DNA of 64,000 nt from an uncultured Prevotellaceae bacterium. GTDB lineage: Bacteria; Bacteroidota; Bacteroidia; Bacteroidales; Bacteroidaceae. Position 1 is the stretch's first letter. Each line of letters starts with the position of its first letter. This document shows positions 18,199 to 26,327 of this stretch, piece after piece. The stretch lies in the NCBI GenBank assembly GCA_902776195.1, contig CACYPF010000011.1, forward strand, positions 1 to 64,000. Direction: 5' to 3'. Below the pieces are notes generated by a model. That model made no database searches and was not told the DNA's origin. It was given only the letters and a program-made list of their open reading frames with translations. Both the position numbers and the translations under genes were made by a program.

Positions 18199-19200
18199 CT
18201 ATTGCTTTAGACGATCGAGTACAGCCTTGTTCTCATCCAGCAGATGGTCGAAATCGACAGACTGGCTACCAATGAATTTCTCATACTCCTCTGGCGACAC
18301 GGCTTTTAGGTATTCGGCTATGTTGTCGTGATATACATCACGGAGAGCAAAATCGCGTGAAGCCATCTTGGTTCTGGCATCCTCTAAGATCGGCTTTACA
18401 AAAGGCATTGCTGCCAAATCTTTAACGAACTGTCCGACTTCTTCAACAGTCACAGTCCCCACTTCTTTAGCCTTTGCTCTAATGGTTTCTGCAACTTGGT
18501 TCTCAAATGCAGACACAGCCACCAACACCTCTGCATAGAGTGTCCTGCGCAAGTTGTCTTTTTCGCTCAGTTCAAGCAGTTTCTTGTATTCCTTGGCCTT
18601 CTCACAGAAGACAGCCTTGTATATCATATCTATGATGGTGGGATACTTATATATCTTGTGCCCATCAACATAATCCCTGATGGCATCAGTTAATTTCCTA
18701 TGATAATTCTCTTCTTGGATGGCAGATGTAACATAATTCCTATCCCTGCGGTTGATATACTTCGTTCCGCCTCCTGATTTTTCATTGATTACGGAGATAA
18801 CAATGTCCAGCATTAAACTACGAACCAGCTTTGCCTTCTCACTTGTGGTGAGCAACATGCCGATGTTGAGAAACGAGCGAAAGTCGAAGATTCCAAGGCG
18901 AACAGTTTTGATACCGAAATCGATTTCGGTATCAAAGTGTAACTTAAACTCCTTCAGTTCTTTACCAGTCAAAACCTTATATCCGTTTCTATGTAACTCA
19001 TTTTCGTTTGCAGATAAGCAATTTTCTATGGTGCGGATATCCACCTCATAGAAATCTGCAGCCATCTGCTTTGTTACATATAATACGCCATTAAACTCCA
19101 GAGGCTTAATCTCCAAGGCTTCACGGATGCGAGGCAGAGCCACCGGATTGTTCAGTATATTCTGCCTACTAATTTCTGATGTCGTTAAATCCTTTGCCAT
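18199..19200 (-). CDS. DNA-binding-like partner of the Doc-type Fic protein
   Basis: A 333-aa protein. Residues about 33-85 (FNGVLYVTKQMAADFYEVDIRTIENCL, shown in part) resemble the RhuM/KilA-N-like recognition region found in phage antirepressor-type proteins. The middle, around 125-215, is basic with KSGGGTKYINRRDRNYV and a helical region. The C-terminus is helical and acidic. Its stop is 12 nt before the Fic gene, so it probably acts as antitoxin or regulator; that is inferred from position. Its start is 47 nt after the GIY-YIG gene with no clear promoter between, so one long transcript from 20.8 kb is possible. Confidence 0.6.
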   Translation of the reverse strand: MAKDLTTSEISRQNILNNPVALPRIREALEIKPLEFNGVLYVTKQMAADFYEVDIRTIENCLSANENELHRNGYKVLTGKELKEFKLHFDTEIDFGIKTVRLGIFDFRSFLNIGMLLTTSEKAKLVRSLMLDIVISVINEKSGGGTKYINRRDRNYVTSAIQEENYHRKLTDAIRDYVDGHKIYKYPTIIDMIYKAVFCEKAKEYKKLLELSEKDNLRRTLYAEVLVAVSAFENQVAETIRAKAKEVGTVTVEEVGQFVKDLAAMPFVKPILEDARTKMASRDFALRDVYHDNIAEYLKAVSPEEYEKFIGSQSVDFDHLLDENKAVLDRLKQ

Positions 19201-19247
19201 AAAGCAATTTTTACATTTACAATAACTCTTAAAGAGATTATCTTCTT

Positions 19248-19928
19248 TTACTTTTTATGAGGTTTTACCAATTTTTGCCACATACTGTATAATGTTTCTT
19301 TGTCACCCTTATATGTAAAGGACTGATAGCCATTGTGCTCATTTGTCTGGCCATTCCTTGGATGTTCTTTCTTCATGTAATTCGACAACGACATTTCTTC
19401 ACCAGCAACTAAAATGCCATTACCTTTCACTGTAAAAGTCTTCCCATCTACAATACATTTTATCTGGTCACCATCAAGAATTCCTAAGAAGTCCAAACGG
19501 CAATTAGGAATCTTCAATTCTTTTATTTCATTGTCCTCATATTTATACCTTTTGCCTTGATAGCACATTTCAGAACCGGGGAATTCACTAAGCATTTGCT
19601 TATATATTTCAACTATTTCCGCTTCTTCTGCCCTAATCCATTCCTTGCTGCTACTTTCTTCTGTCTCTAAAATGAGGCTCTTTTCTTTAAAGATACCCTC
19701 AAGTCGTTTTTCTATCTCTTTATAGGATTTTGAAAACATCACGATAATGTCATAAAGAGCATAAACCGGAGGAACAGAGTTGTTCTGCACTCTTTTTCTT
19801 TGAAAAGGATTAATTGTGATACCATACTTATAAATATGCTCACGTTCATACAGCTCATTTGTGAGCAAATACACTATTCCCACATGATCTCTTGTTGTTC
19901 TATTCTTCCTATTCATAACAAACAGCAT
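19248..19928 (-). CDS. GIY-YIG family protein with C-terminal DUF4357/RAMA-like domain
   Basis: The 226-aa protein opens with a GIY-YIG/T5orf172-like fold (about 15-115): GIVYLLTN and YKYGIT are the two halves of the signature, and an arginine-rich NPFQRKR follows. A conserved glutamate candidate lies in EKRLEGIF. The C-terminal part (about 145-226) reads like the DUF4357/RAMA family: FLGILDGDQIKCIVDG, GNGILVAGEEMSLSNYM and GYQSFTYKG. Its ATG overlaps the upstream stop as TGATG, so translation of the pair is coupled. A DNA-cleaving protein that reads modified bases is plausible but untested. Confidence 0.75.
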   Translation of the reverse strand: MLFVMNRKNRTTRDHVGIVYLLTNELYEREHIYKYGITINPFQRKRVQNNSVPPVYALYDIIVMFSKSYKEIEKRLEGIFKEKSLILETEESSSKEWIRAEEAEIVEIYKQMLSEFPGSEMCYQGKRYKYEDNEIKELKIPNCRLDFLGILDGDQIKCIVDGKTFTVKGNGILVAGEEMSLSNYMKKEHPRNGQTNEHNGYQSFTYKGDKETLYSMWQKLVKPHKK

Positions 19929-20776
19929 CAATTTTTACGTAACGAAGTAAGTTTTTGCCCATTGTAATACCAATATTCATTGCCATTGACTGTCTTCAAA
20001 TCCATTCCAGCAAATTCGTTGAGATATTTTTTTGCCAAAGGAGACGTGCGGGCTATTTCACCACGACAATCAAACTTGTTGTCCCCAACGTAAATGGCTG
20101 TCACAGGTACACCATTCTTATCGACAACTTCTTCTCCTTTACCGTTCTTTAGTACAACTTCTGCATTTTCCACTTCAGCAAAAACTAAATCCAAATCCAA
20201 GTTTTTCTTCCTTGTCCCTGTTTCCATCTCTTTCTCAGATTCCTCTGCATCACTATCTAGATTGATATTGTTGAATCGGCAAAGCTTAATGATTTGCTGA
20301 ACACGTTCCTCATCCTCTTCATCAGCAATAAGATCATGGTCAATGGATTGTATAGCGTACTTAATTTTCTTTCTCTGAACATTGTAGACGAATTCTTCTC
20401 CAGCAGGTATACTAAACTTATCTTCCCTGCGTTCACGATTCATTTGTTTGCTATTGTCTATTTCATATAAATCTTGGCATAGACGATTTCTTATTTTCAA
20501 ATCTGTTTTAATCCTGTATGGAAAGATAAACAGATCAAAGATTCTTGAGGGGAATGGAATACCTGTTCTGGATTCGCCCTTAATCCGAGACATTGCTTTC
20601 TGTCTGACTATGTCGGGATTAGAAAGAAGTGTTTCTAGTTCTCCCTCCCATTGTGTCTCACCAATTTTTATCCATTCATTTGCATCCAATGATATGATCT
20701 TGTCACTATAATATTTATCTTCGCACTGCTCAGGTCCAAAGACATACACAATTGTGAATTTTGTAATCTTACTCAT
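19928..20776 (-). CDS. GIY-YIG-like protein with C-terminal DUF4357/RAMA-like domain
   Basis: A 282-aa protein. The N-terminal half resembles a GIY-YIG fold in IVYVFGP and WIKIGET (about 8-42), with TGIPFPSRIFDLFIFPY and EEFVYNVQ further on. The signature is looser than in the next gene, so catalysis is uncertain. The C-terminus (about 200-282) is DUF4357/RAMA-like, with PLAKKYLNEF, VNGNEYWYYNGQKL and an acidic linker before it. The first gene of a coupled pair: its TGA overlaps the ATG of the second GIY-YIG gene. A TAnnTTTG -7 box lies 29 nt upstream. Confidence 0.7.
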   Translation of the reverse strand: MSKITKFTIVYVFGPEQCEDKYYSDKIISLDANEWIKIGETQWEGELETLLSNPDIVRQKAMSRIKGESRTGIPFPSRIFDLFIFPYRIKTDLKIRNRLCQDLYEIDNSKQMNRERREDKFSIPAGEEFVYNVQRKKIKYAIQSIDHDLIADEEDEERVQQIIKLCRFNNINLDSDAEESEKEMETGTRKKNLDLDLVFAEVENAEVVLKNGKGEEVVDKNGVPVTAIYVGDNKFDCRGEIARTSPLAKKYLNEFAGMDLKTVNGNEYWYYNGQKLTSLRKN

Positions 20777-20804
20777 ATTAGTACTGTATTAAATATTTCT
20801 TCTG

Positions 20805-20812
20805 CAAAAATA
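20805..20812 (-). promoter_or_regulatory. -7 box of the GIY-YIG pair
   Basis: The minus strand reads TATTTTTG 28 nt before the ATG at 20776, fitting TAnnTTTG. It lacks the palindromic element found at the ASCH-type promoters. Confidence 0.5.
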
Positions 20813-20970
20813 CAAAAAAATATTTGAGTTATCAGTAAATCTAACCGAAAAAATTCAATTCTTTATCGCTTATATTTAGACAATAAATACTATATTCGTA
20901 CATTAGCATCACAGAATTCTATGAGACCTTGTTTTTGTCTCCATTTCAAGGGTGTATTCACTTCGATATT

Positions 20971-21036
20971 TCAAAAGAGAAAACCGCCGAATGATTTGCT
21001 AACCCGAAGTCACTGTGCAACTCTTTCATCCGGCGG
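20971..21036 (-). terminator. Terminator-like hairpin of the orphan unit
   Basis: CCGCCGGATGA (minus strand, 21036-21026) pairs with TCATTCGGCGG (20994-20984) with one G-U pair and a 31-nt loop, followed by TTTTCTCTTTT. Confidence 0.5.
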
Positions 21037-21273
21037 CTGAGAAGACGACTTGATATTTTCTGCACCTCGCTGCACCAATCGCAGCAGCCTCAGAATACGC
21101 CCCCTTGATGATGCCAAGAAGGCTAAGCTTGAAGTTATCGCGCCATCCCGCGCCATCTTGACATCTTGAAGGCAGTGCCAACATATTGGTTGCCTTCGCC
21201 TTGCCAAGCACTACCGCCGTTTCGGATATGTCGAAACTGCTACCCTGCAAGCGCACATCTTTTGATGACACTG
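20971..21273 (-). ncRNA. Orphan transcription unit, possible non-coding RNA
   Basis: This unit of about 300 nt has a promoter copying those of the ASCH-type genes (21274-21309) and a terminator-like hairpin at the other end. A 94-codon frame crosses it but begins inside the promoter palindrome, and a second frame also overlaps, so a protein is doubtful. A short protein starting at an internal ATG (for example in the GKAKATNM region) or a decayed gene remains possible. GC content is higher than in its neighbours, which may mean a different origin. Confidence 0.35.
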
Positions 21274-21309
21274 CAAAATTAGTCGCAAGTTGTTTCAAAT
21301 CGTGAAACA
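21274..21309 (-). promoter_or_regulatory. Promoter with shared palindromic element (orphan unit)
   Basis: The minus strand carries TGTTTCA-N5-TGAAACAAC followed after seven bases by the -7 box TAATTTTG (21274-21281). The layout equals that at 17676 and 23845, while the seven spacer bases differ, which argues for a functional site. Confidence 0.55.
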
Positions 21310-21321
21310 TGCTGCAGACAA

Positions 21322-21651
21322 TTACAACTCATCGTATTTTTTTGCATTACCGTAGGCTTTATTTACAGGGTATTTCTCTGCATTTTTCTGTAGCTTGTCT
21401 AAAACGATTTGTTTGACGTCGAGGTTGAATTTGTCTGCTATCAGAATGGCATAGTTGAATACATCAGCCAACTCCTCCTTCACTTTTTCGACATTAACTT
21501 CTGAGGCATCCTTCCAAAGAAAGGCTTCATTAAGTTCTGCAGCCTCAATAGAAAGAGCCAGTGCGAGATCTTTTTCATTATGGAATTGATCCCAGTCACG
21601 CTCTTGCGTGAATTGTACTATAACTTTCCGAAGTTCTTCAAGGTCACTCAT
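21322..21651 (-). CDS. MazG-like nucleotide pyrophosphohydrolase
   Basis: A 109-aa protein of the all-alpha NTP pyrophosphatase family (RS21-C6/dCTPase-like), hydrolysing (d)NTPs to monophosphates. The metal-binding pattern is visible as IEAAELNEAF (ExxE, about 34-43) and EELADVFNYAI (ExxxD, about 60-70). The length is typical for the single-domain type. In a defence-type island it could alter nucleotide pools during phage growth, though housekeeping of modified nucleotides is equally possible. It has its own promoter about 86 nt upstream. Confidence 0.88.
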   Translation of the reverse strand: MSDLEELRKVIVQFTQERDWDQFHNEKDLALALSIEAAELNEAFLWKDASEVNVEKVKEELADVFNYAILIADKFNLDVKQIVLDKLQKNAEKYPVNKAYGNAKKYDEL

Positions 21652-21737
21652 TGCTTATTGTATTTTGAGTTATACATTTCAGGTGCAGTTTTATTAGCCA
21701 AAAACATAATTCTAACATCTTTTTCTAATCATCGATG

Positions 21738-21745
21738 CAAAGGTA
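21738..21745 (-). promoter_or_regulatory. -7 box upstream of the MazG-like gene
   Basis: The minus strand reads TACCTTTG, leaving an untranslated leader of roughly 80 nt before the ATG at 21651. No conserved leader structure was recognised. Confidence 0.5.
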
Positions 21746-21946
21746 AGTTTTTAAATTCATACAAAGACTGGCAAGCGGGGGATATCGATGCCCCTCATAT
21801 CAGCAGAATTACCTGCCGTTGCTCCGTTCCAAACATCATGCGCTCTACTCACCAGTCTATTCAAAAAGGGTGGCACAAGCGACAGATTTGAACTACTACC
21901 CATACCTTTCGGCTACCACATTTACCATGCATCAGCGAAATTGTTT

Positions 21947-22753
21947 TCATAAGTTATCAATATCGCTGAAGTCATCATAGATAACTTCTACGAAATCTTC
22001 GTTTGACAAGTTAAGTTGATTCTGAAAATACGAGGAGAACATAACATGCTTTGCATTCTTTCTCCATTCTTCTTTTTCCCACTTTTCCACCCATGTGGTA
22101 TCATCATTTAAGTATTGGAAAGAACGGGCATATTCCTTAAGATCATCTGCCAAATAATTCATCTTATCGAAAATTTCAATTGTCGGCCCCTGGTCAGAGC
22201 AGATAATCACCTCTTTGCAACCAAACATCTTTGCTTGCTGATATATCCTCATCCGATAATCGCGCAGCCACTCTCGCCATTTTCCTGATGAATGAAATGC
22301 GTATTCCCACGTTGTCCACCTTTCAATTACGCATACATCGAGATTTACATTCTCTTTGAAAATCCTAATATAAGTGTTATCATTTCTATCCTCTATTTCG
22401 TATAACTCGAATGAGTCTTCAATATCTTCAAGTATTGAGTCTGCAGCACTTGCAAAGGTTACCTGGCGCAATTTTTCTTCACCTACAGATTCCAGTATCT
22501 GACGTGCCTGATAATCAGAGGCTATCATCTGTAGGTAGTCCTTGGAACTATTCACTTCATACTTCCCAAGTTCGATTAATTCATAACCTTCGGCTTCTCT
22601 TACAACATTCTTTGTATTATCATACTCATATTCATTTCTGTATACAAGTCTGACATTCCTATTCATTCTTTTTGCAACTTCTTGTGCTGTCGCAAAAGGA
22701 TCGTGGACTGGCAAGTTATGCCTTAACCCAATTTCTACTACATCCCATCCCAT
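21947..22753 (-). CDS. Unrecognised protein
   Basis: A 268-aa soluble, acidic protein that I do not recognise. It opens MGWDVVEIGLRHNLP and has an aromatic-rich centre with ERWTTWEYAFHSSGKWREWLRDYRM (in part) and a tryptophan-rich stretch near 225. There is no signal peptide or membrane segment. Its ATG is 51 nt after the ASCH-type gene's stop, and a -7 box overlaps that stop. The gene lies between the ASCH paralogue and the MazG-like gene on the same strand. The aromatic pattern suggests a protein-interaction or immunity-type role, but no function can be assigned. Confidence 0.6.
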   Translation of the reverse strand: MGWDVVEIGLRHNLPVHDPFATAQEVAKRMNRNVRLVYRNEYEYDNTKNVVREAEGYELIELGKYEVNSSKDYLQMIASDYQARQILESVGEEKLRQVTFASAADSILEDIEDSFELYEIEDRNDNTYIRIFKENVNLDVCVIERWTTWEYAFHSSGKWREWLRDYRMRIYQQAKMFGCKEVIICSDQGPTIEIFDKMNYLADDLKEYARSFQYLNDDTTWVEKWEKEEWRKNAKHVMFSSYFQNQLNLSNEDFVEVIYDDFSDIDNL

Positions 22754-22799
22754 TGTTTTGGTCCATTATATTAATTCATAAAGTGCTCTTATATAGTCT

Positions 22800-22807
22800 C
22801 AAAATTA
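22800..22807 (-). promoter_or_regulatory. -7 box overlapping the ASCH-gene stop codon
   Basis: The minus strand reads TAATTTTG, whose first three bases are the TAA of the upstream gene. It could drive the unrecognised gene separately, with a leader of about 40 nt. It lacks the palindromic element. Confidence 0.4.
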
Positions 22808-23818
22808 CAGATTGTTTTTATTATTATGTCTCTCGATAAACTTATCACAATCTCCAGCAGGATCCATGAATTGCACAAGTCGTTTAACACACTCGCTGCC
22901 CTTGAATGTGTTATCTTCATCAAATTCACACGAAATGGAATATCCGTTGCTGAATTCATATCCTCTGCATGAGATTCCCATATATTTAAATCGACATTTT
23001 AGTTTTGGAACAAGAATAATTACAGGTTCATCATCTTCAAACAAGTCGAAATCTGTTCTGTTGTCCACAATCTCCGTTTCATCATCGACATCCGGAAAAA
23101 CGTGAATATCGAACAAATTGATGAATTTGTCATCACATGCCCAAAGCATGTCATGGAAGTTGGAGAGAACTTCATCTTCCAAATTGGTAGTATTACCTTT
23201 CTCTTCAAAAATGCGCTCTGCTTCTCTATATGCCTCAGTCGTTGTATATGTCTTGTCTTCATTAACGGTTTTAAATCCATCCGGCAAACTCATAGGCCTC
23301 AAATCGGTATCTAAGACATCACCTATCACAAAGTAATAGAACAGTGGACGTTCGTCAGTATGCTGATTCTCACACTCGTCAAGGATTTCGTCAAACTCAT
23401 GGCAGTCAAAACGCTGTTGCAAGTTCTCCACATTTTGTCTGGTGACTGCTATCAGCGCATTCTCCGTACATTCCACATCGAGATACCACGATTTGTTGTA
23501 ATCATGGAAGTGAATCTTCAATACAGGTCTTGTAGCACACATGAACTCATTGAAAGCCTCCATATCCATACCTGGCTCGTCACGATGTTCTGTCATCCAC
23601 TTATCCACCTTTTTGTCAGTAAGGCGATTGATATAGTGATCAGAACCATTGCGAACCTCGACTTTCTTTTCACCACTAAGAATGGCTTCTGCAAACTCTC
23701 TGCGCATAATTAAGTCCAAGACCTCAATAGGTTCGCACGCAGGAGCCTTGTATTTCTCCATAAACTCATTCTGTGCAGTAAAGTACTGCTCATCTGTCAT
23801 CTCACTGTACTTACTCAT
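22805..23818 (-). CDS. ASCH-like domain protein with a unique C-terminal region
   Basis: A 337-aa protein. Residues about 1-165 match the two paralogues at 16-17.6 kb, with [22 protein letters not shown] (intact GxKxxExR), [13 protein letters not shown] and [14 protein letters not shown]. The C-terminal 170 residues differ: an acidic stretch followed by [15 protein letters not shown] and a short beta-rich end, with no DUF4357/RAMA-like signature. I start at the ATG at 23818 by alignment with the paralogues; the upstream extension would translate the promoter. It follows the WYL regulator gene but has its own palindromic promoter. Confidence 0.7.
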   Translation of the reverse strand: MSKYSEMTDEQYFTAQNEFMEKYKAPACEPIEVLDLIMRREFAEAILSGEKKVEVRNGSDHYINRLTDKKVDKWMTEHRDEPGMDMEAFNEFMCATRPVLKIHFHDYNKSWYLDVECTENALIAVTRQNVENLQQRFDCHEFDEILDECENQHTDERPLFYYFVIGDVLDTDLRPMSLPDGFKTVNEDKTYTTTEAYREAERIFEEKGNTTNLEDEVLSNFHDMLWACDDKFINLFDIHVFPDVDDETEIVDNRTDFDLFEDDEPVIILVPKLKCRFKYMGISCRGYEFSNGYSISCEFDEDNTFKGSECVKRLVQFMDPAGDCDKFIERHNNKNNL

Positions 23819-23844
23819 CATCAACATTTTTAGTTTTACGACTG

Positions 23845-23882
23845 CAAAGATAGACCATAGTTGTTTCAAATCGTGAAACAAC
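23845..23882 (-). promoter_or_regulatory. Promoter with perfect palindromic element
   Basis: A perfect 9-bp inverted repeat GTTGTTTCA-N5-TGAAACAAC (23860-23882) lies seven bases upstream of the -7 box TATCTTTG (23845-23852), covering the expected -33 region. That position suits a repressor or activator site. The adjacent WYL regulator is a candidate binder. Confidence 0.6.
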
Positions 23883-23899
23883 AACAAAGAAAATACGTT

Positions 23900-24853
23900 T
23901 TACTCGTAAAATCCTTTAGCATCTATCCCATAAAGTCGGGCCGATTCTGCGTGCATCTCAAAGATTTCTAACGCAAGCCATTCTGGGGAAAGCACCTTGA
24001 TATGGCAGCCATGACTGAGCAGACAATTACAGAAATCCATTGTAGGACGTAAAGTCAACTCAAAGTCCGTGTAATCATCCCCTCGTGCGATTTCTCTTTG
24101 GCTATGATGCAAAGGGAGATCTTCCAAATAGAACCGCTCTTGTCCGAATGCCCTGATAACAACTCGTTCTACCATCGTATCGTCATGCACCACGACACCA
24201 AAGCATTCTTCAAAATAGGCTTCTGCGTCAAAGTCGGGGTCTATGGTGAATTTAATATCCGTCAGAGAAAGGCTACGGATTCTGTCAAAGGCAAAAACGC
24301 CAAAGAAATCATCAGTAACATTGTCTGATGGGGCTGTCTTCTGATAATGCCCTAATACATACCAACGCCTATTGAATAGTTTGATACAATATGGCTCGAA
24401 ATCCAAATCTTTGGATTTGTCTGCTCCATAACGTTGATAGGCAACCTTTATCCTGACACTTCGCCTCATCGCTTCGATGACTGTTGACAAGTACTCATGC
24501 CCAGAAGAGACAGGTTCCAAGAGTATTCTGTCTTTCAAAGCCAGGCTTTCGCTAACGGTGCTGCTCACGGAAAGCGTAGAAAGCATCCAATTTTGCATAC
24601 TATTCTCTTGTAACACATGTCTATTCCCAATGGAATATTTGTAACCATTATTCCTGTCGCAATCAATATACAAGCCAAAGATTTCCTCAATGGCAATACG
24701 ATGGCGATGGAAGGTTGTTCGTGACAATGGGATTCCCTCGCTCATTTCTGTCTGTAGCCACTTCTCGTTAATCCCTGCGAGCGTAATGCTTCTGGCTTGA
24801 TAGATGGTGTTCACCAGCCAGATGTATTCTTTGAACTTTGTATATGTATTCAT
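23900..24853 (-). CDS. WYL-domain transcriptional regulator
   Basis: The 317-aa protein has an N-terminal winged HTH (about 20-80; LSRTTFHRHRIAIEEIFG is the recognition region) and a WYL domain (about 140-215; RWYVLGHYQ and FAFDRIRSL). A C-terminal WCX-like extension follows. It is distinct from the WYL protein at 13.8 kb. I take the ATG at 24853 because the longer frame starts with TTG within the promoter. As first gene of the second island half it probably controls the neighbouring ASCH-type promoters. Confidence 0.85.
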   Translation of the reverse strand: MNTYTKFKEYIWLVNTIYQARSITLAGINEKWLQTEMSEGIPLSRTTFHRHRIAIEEIFGLYIDCDRNNGYKYSIGNRHVLQENSMQNWMLSTLSVSSTVSESLALKDRILLEPVSSGHEYLSTVIEAMRRSVRIKVAYQRYGADKSKDLDFEPYCIKLFNRRWYVLGHYQKTAPSDNVTDDFFGVFAFDRIRSLSLTDIKFTIDPDFDAEAYFEECFGVVVHDDTMVERVVIRAFGQERFYLEDLPLHHSQREIARGDDYTDFELTLRPTMDFCNCLLSHGCHIKVLSPEWLALEIFEMHAESARLYGIDAKGFYE

Positions 24854-24873
24854 AGGCAGTAGCAATTTTGCCA

Positions 24874-24881
24874 CAAATATA
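24874..24881 (-). promoter_or_regulatory. -7 box of the WYL regulator gene
   Basis: The minus strand reads TATATTTG 20 nt before the ATG at 24853. Confidence 0.5.
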
Positions 24882-25014
24882 CACAAAAATATCGAAGACT
24901 ATCCATCTATGCAGGAAAAACAAATAAAAAACAGAAAATAAACCAGATTATTTTGTCATGCCCTCAACTTTTCGTACTTTCGCTTGTAATTGTAAAAGAA
25001 AAACGTGATTTTCT

Positions 25015-25045
25015 TTTGCATTTTGCTCGCTTATTCGTATCTTTG
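25015..25045 (+). promoter_or_regulatory. pepT promoter
   Basis: TTTG (25015-25018) and TATCTTTG (25038-25045) fit the Bacteroidota -33/-7 pair with near-standard spacing. The leader before the ATG is about 30 nt. Confidence 0.6.
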
Positions 25046-25081
25046 CATTTAATTAGATGCTAGTAAATAATTAAAGACGAA

Positions 25082-26305
25082 ATGGATATTACTGAACGAT
25101 TCCTAAATTACACGAAGTTTGATACACAGTCAGCAGAGGAGAGCGACAGTGTACCGAGTACCAGTAAACAACTTATTTTTGCGGAATACCTGAAGAAAGA
25201 GCTCGAACGCGAGGGGCTTGATGATGTGGAACTCGATGAGAAGGGTTATCTCTATGCCACTCTAAAAGCCAATGTCAAAGGCGACATCCCTACCATCGGG
25301 TTTATCTCCCATTATGATACATCACCCGACTGTAGCGGTGCTGACATCAAGCCACAGATCGTGCATCACTATGACGGTTCTGACATCCTGCTCAGTGAGG
25401 GTATTATAAGCAGTCCGAAGAAGTTTCCCGAGCTGTTGCAGCATATAGGAGAAGACCTGATAGTGACTGACGGGCACACCCTTCTGGGAGCGGATGACAA
25501 GGCAGGTATTGCTGAGATCATCCAGGCAATGGTCTATCTGCAGGAGCATCCAGAGATCAAGCACGGAAAGATCCGTATCGCCTTCAACCCTGATGAGGAG
25601 ATTGGTATGGGAGCCCATCATTTCGATGTAGAGAAATTCGGTTGCGAGTGGGCATATACCATGGATGGTGGTGATGTCGGTGAGTTGGAGTTTGAGAATT
25701 TCAACGCTGCCTCAGCGAAAATCATCATCAAGGGAGTGAGTGTGCATCCCGGTTATGCCAAGGGTAAGATGGTGAATGCCAACAGCCTTGCCGCTGAGTT
25801 TGCCAAGATGCTGCCAGAGGATGAGACACCCGAGACGACCGAGGGTTACCAAGGATTCTACCATCTGACAAATATCCAGTCGAATACCGAGTTGGCAAAA
25901 CTCAGTTATATCATCCGTGACCACGACAGAGAGACGTTTGAAGACCGTAAGCGCTTCATCCAGCTCTGTGCCGAGAAGATGAATGCAAAATACGGAGAAG
26001 GGACTGTTGTTGCCGAGGTGAAAGACCAGTATTATAATATGAAAGAGAAGATCGACCCTGAGATGCATGTCATCGACCTCGTGCTGAAAGCCATGCAGGA
26101 GGTGGGAGTCGCTCCGAAGGTAAAGCCCATCCGTGGCGGTACGGACGGTGCCCAGCTCTCTTTCAAGGGGCTCCCCTGCCCCAATATCTTCGCAGGTGGT
26201 GTCAATTTCCATGGTCCCTATGAGTTTGTATCCATCCAGTCGATGGAGAAAGCCATGGCAGTGATTGTGAAGATCTGCGAGTTGACTGCGGGGTATAATG
26301 ATTAG
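25082..26305 (+). CDS. pepT: Peptidase T (tripeptidase)
   Basis: A 407-aa cytoplasmic M20B zinc aminopeptidase that removes the N-terminal residue from tripeptides. Visible motifs are SHYDTSPD (first His/Asp), [11 protein letters not shown] (bridging Asp), PDEEIGMGA (catalytic/metal Glu), [10 protein letters not shown] and, near the end, NFHGPYEFV with the last His. The length is that of E. coli PepT (408). First core gene right of the island, with its own promoter. It is followed 22 nt later by the antiporter gene. Confidence 0.96.
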   Translation: MDITERFLNYTKFDTQSAEESDSVPSTSKQLIFAEYLKKELEREGLDDVELDEKGYLYATLKANVKGDIPTIGFISHYDTSPDCSGADIKPQIVHHYDGSDILLSEGIISSPKKFPELLQHIGEDLIVTDGHTLLGADDKAGIAEIIQAMVYLQEHPEIKHGKIRIAFNPDEEIGMGAHHFDVEKFGCEWAYTMDGGDVGELEFENFNAASAKIIIKGVSVHPGYAKGKMVNANSLAAEFAKMLPEDETPETTEGYQGFYHLTNIQSNTELAKLSYIIRDHDRETFEDRKRFIQLCAEKMNAKYGEGTVVAEVKDQYYNMKEKIDPEMHVIDLVLKAMQEVGVAPKVKPIRGGTDGAQLSFKGLPCPNIFAGGVNFHGPYEFVSIQSMEKAMAVIVKICELTAGYND

Positions 26306-26327
26306 TGGTTAGTTAAGGAGGGAGATT

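Noticed and set aside
21026-21310. 94-aa protein starting MFHDLKQL
   Set aside because: Its first codons are the promoter palindrome shared with two other genes, so translation from there is not credible.
21871-21905. Minus-strand tRNA-like 3' end with TTCAAAT loop and GCTTGTG
   Set aside because: The T stem pairs only with wobbles, no anticodon arm or 5' half could be placed, so it is at most a decayed remnant.
23819-23887. N-terminal extension of the ASCH gene at 22805
   Set aside because: The extra codons translate the operator and -7 box; the paralogues start at the residue encoded at 23818.
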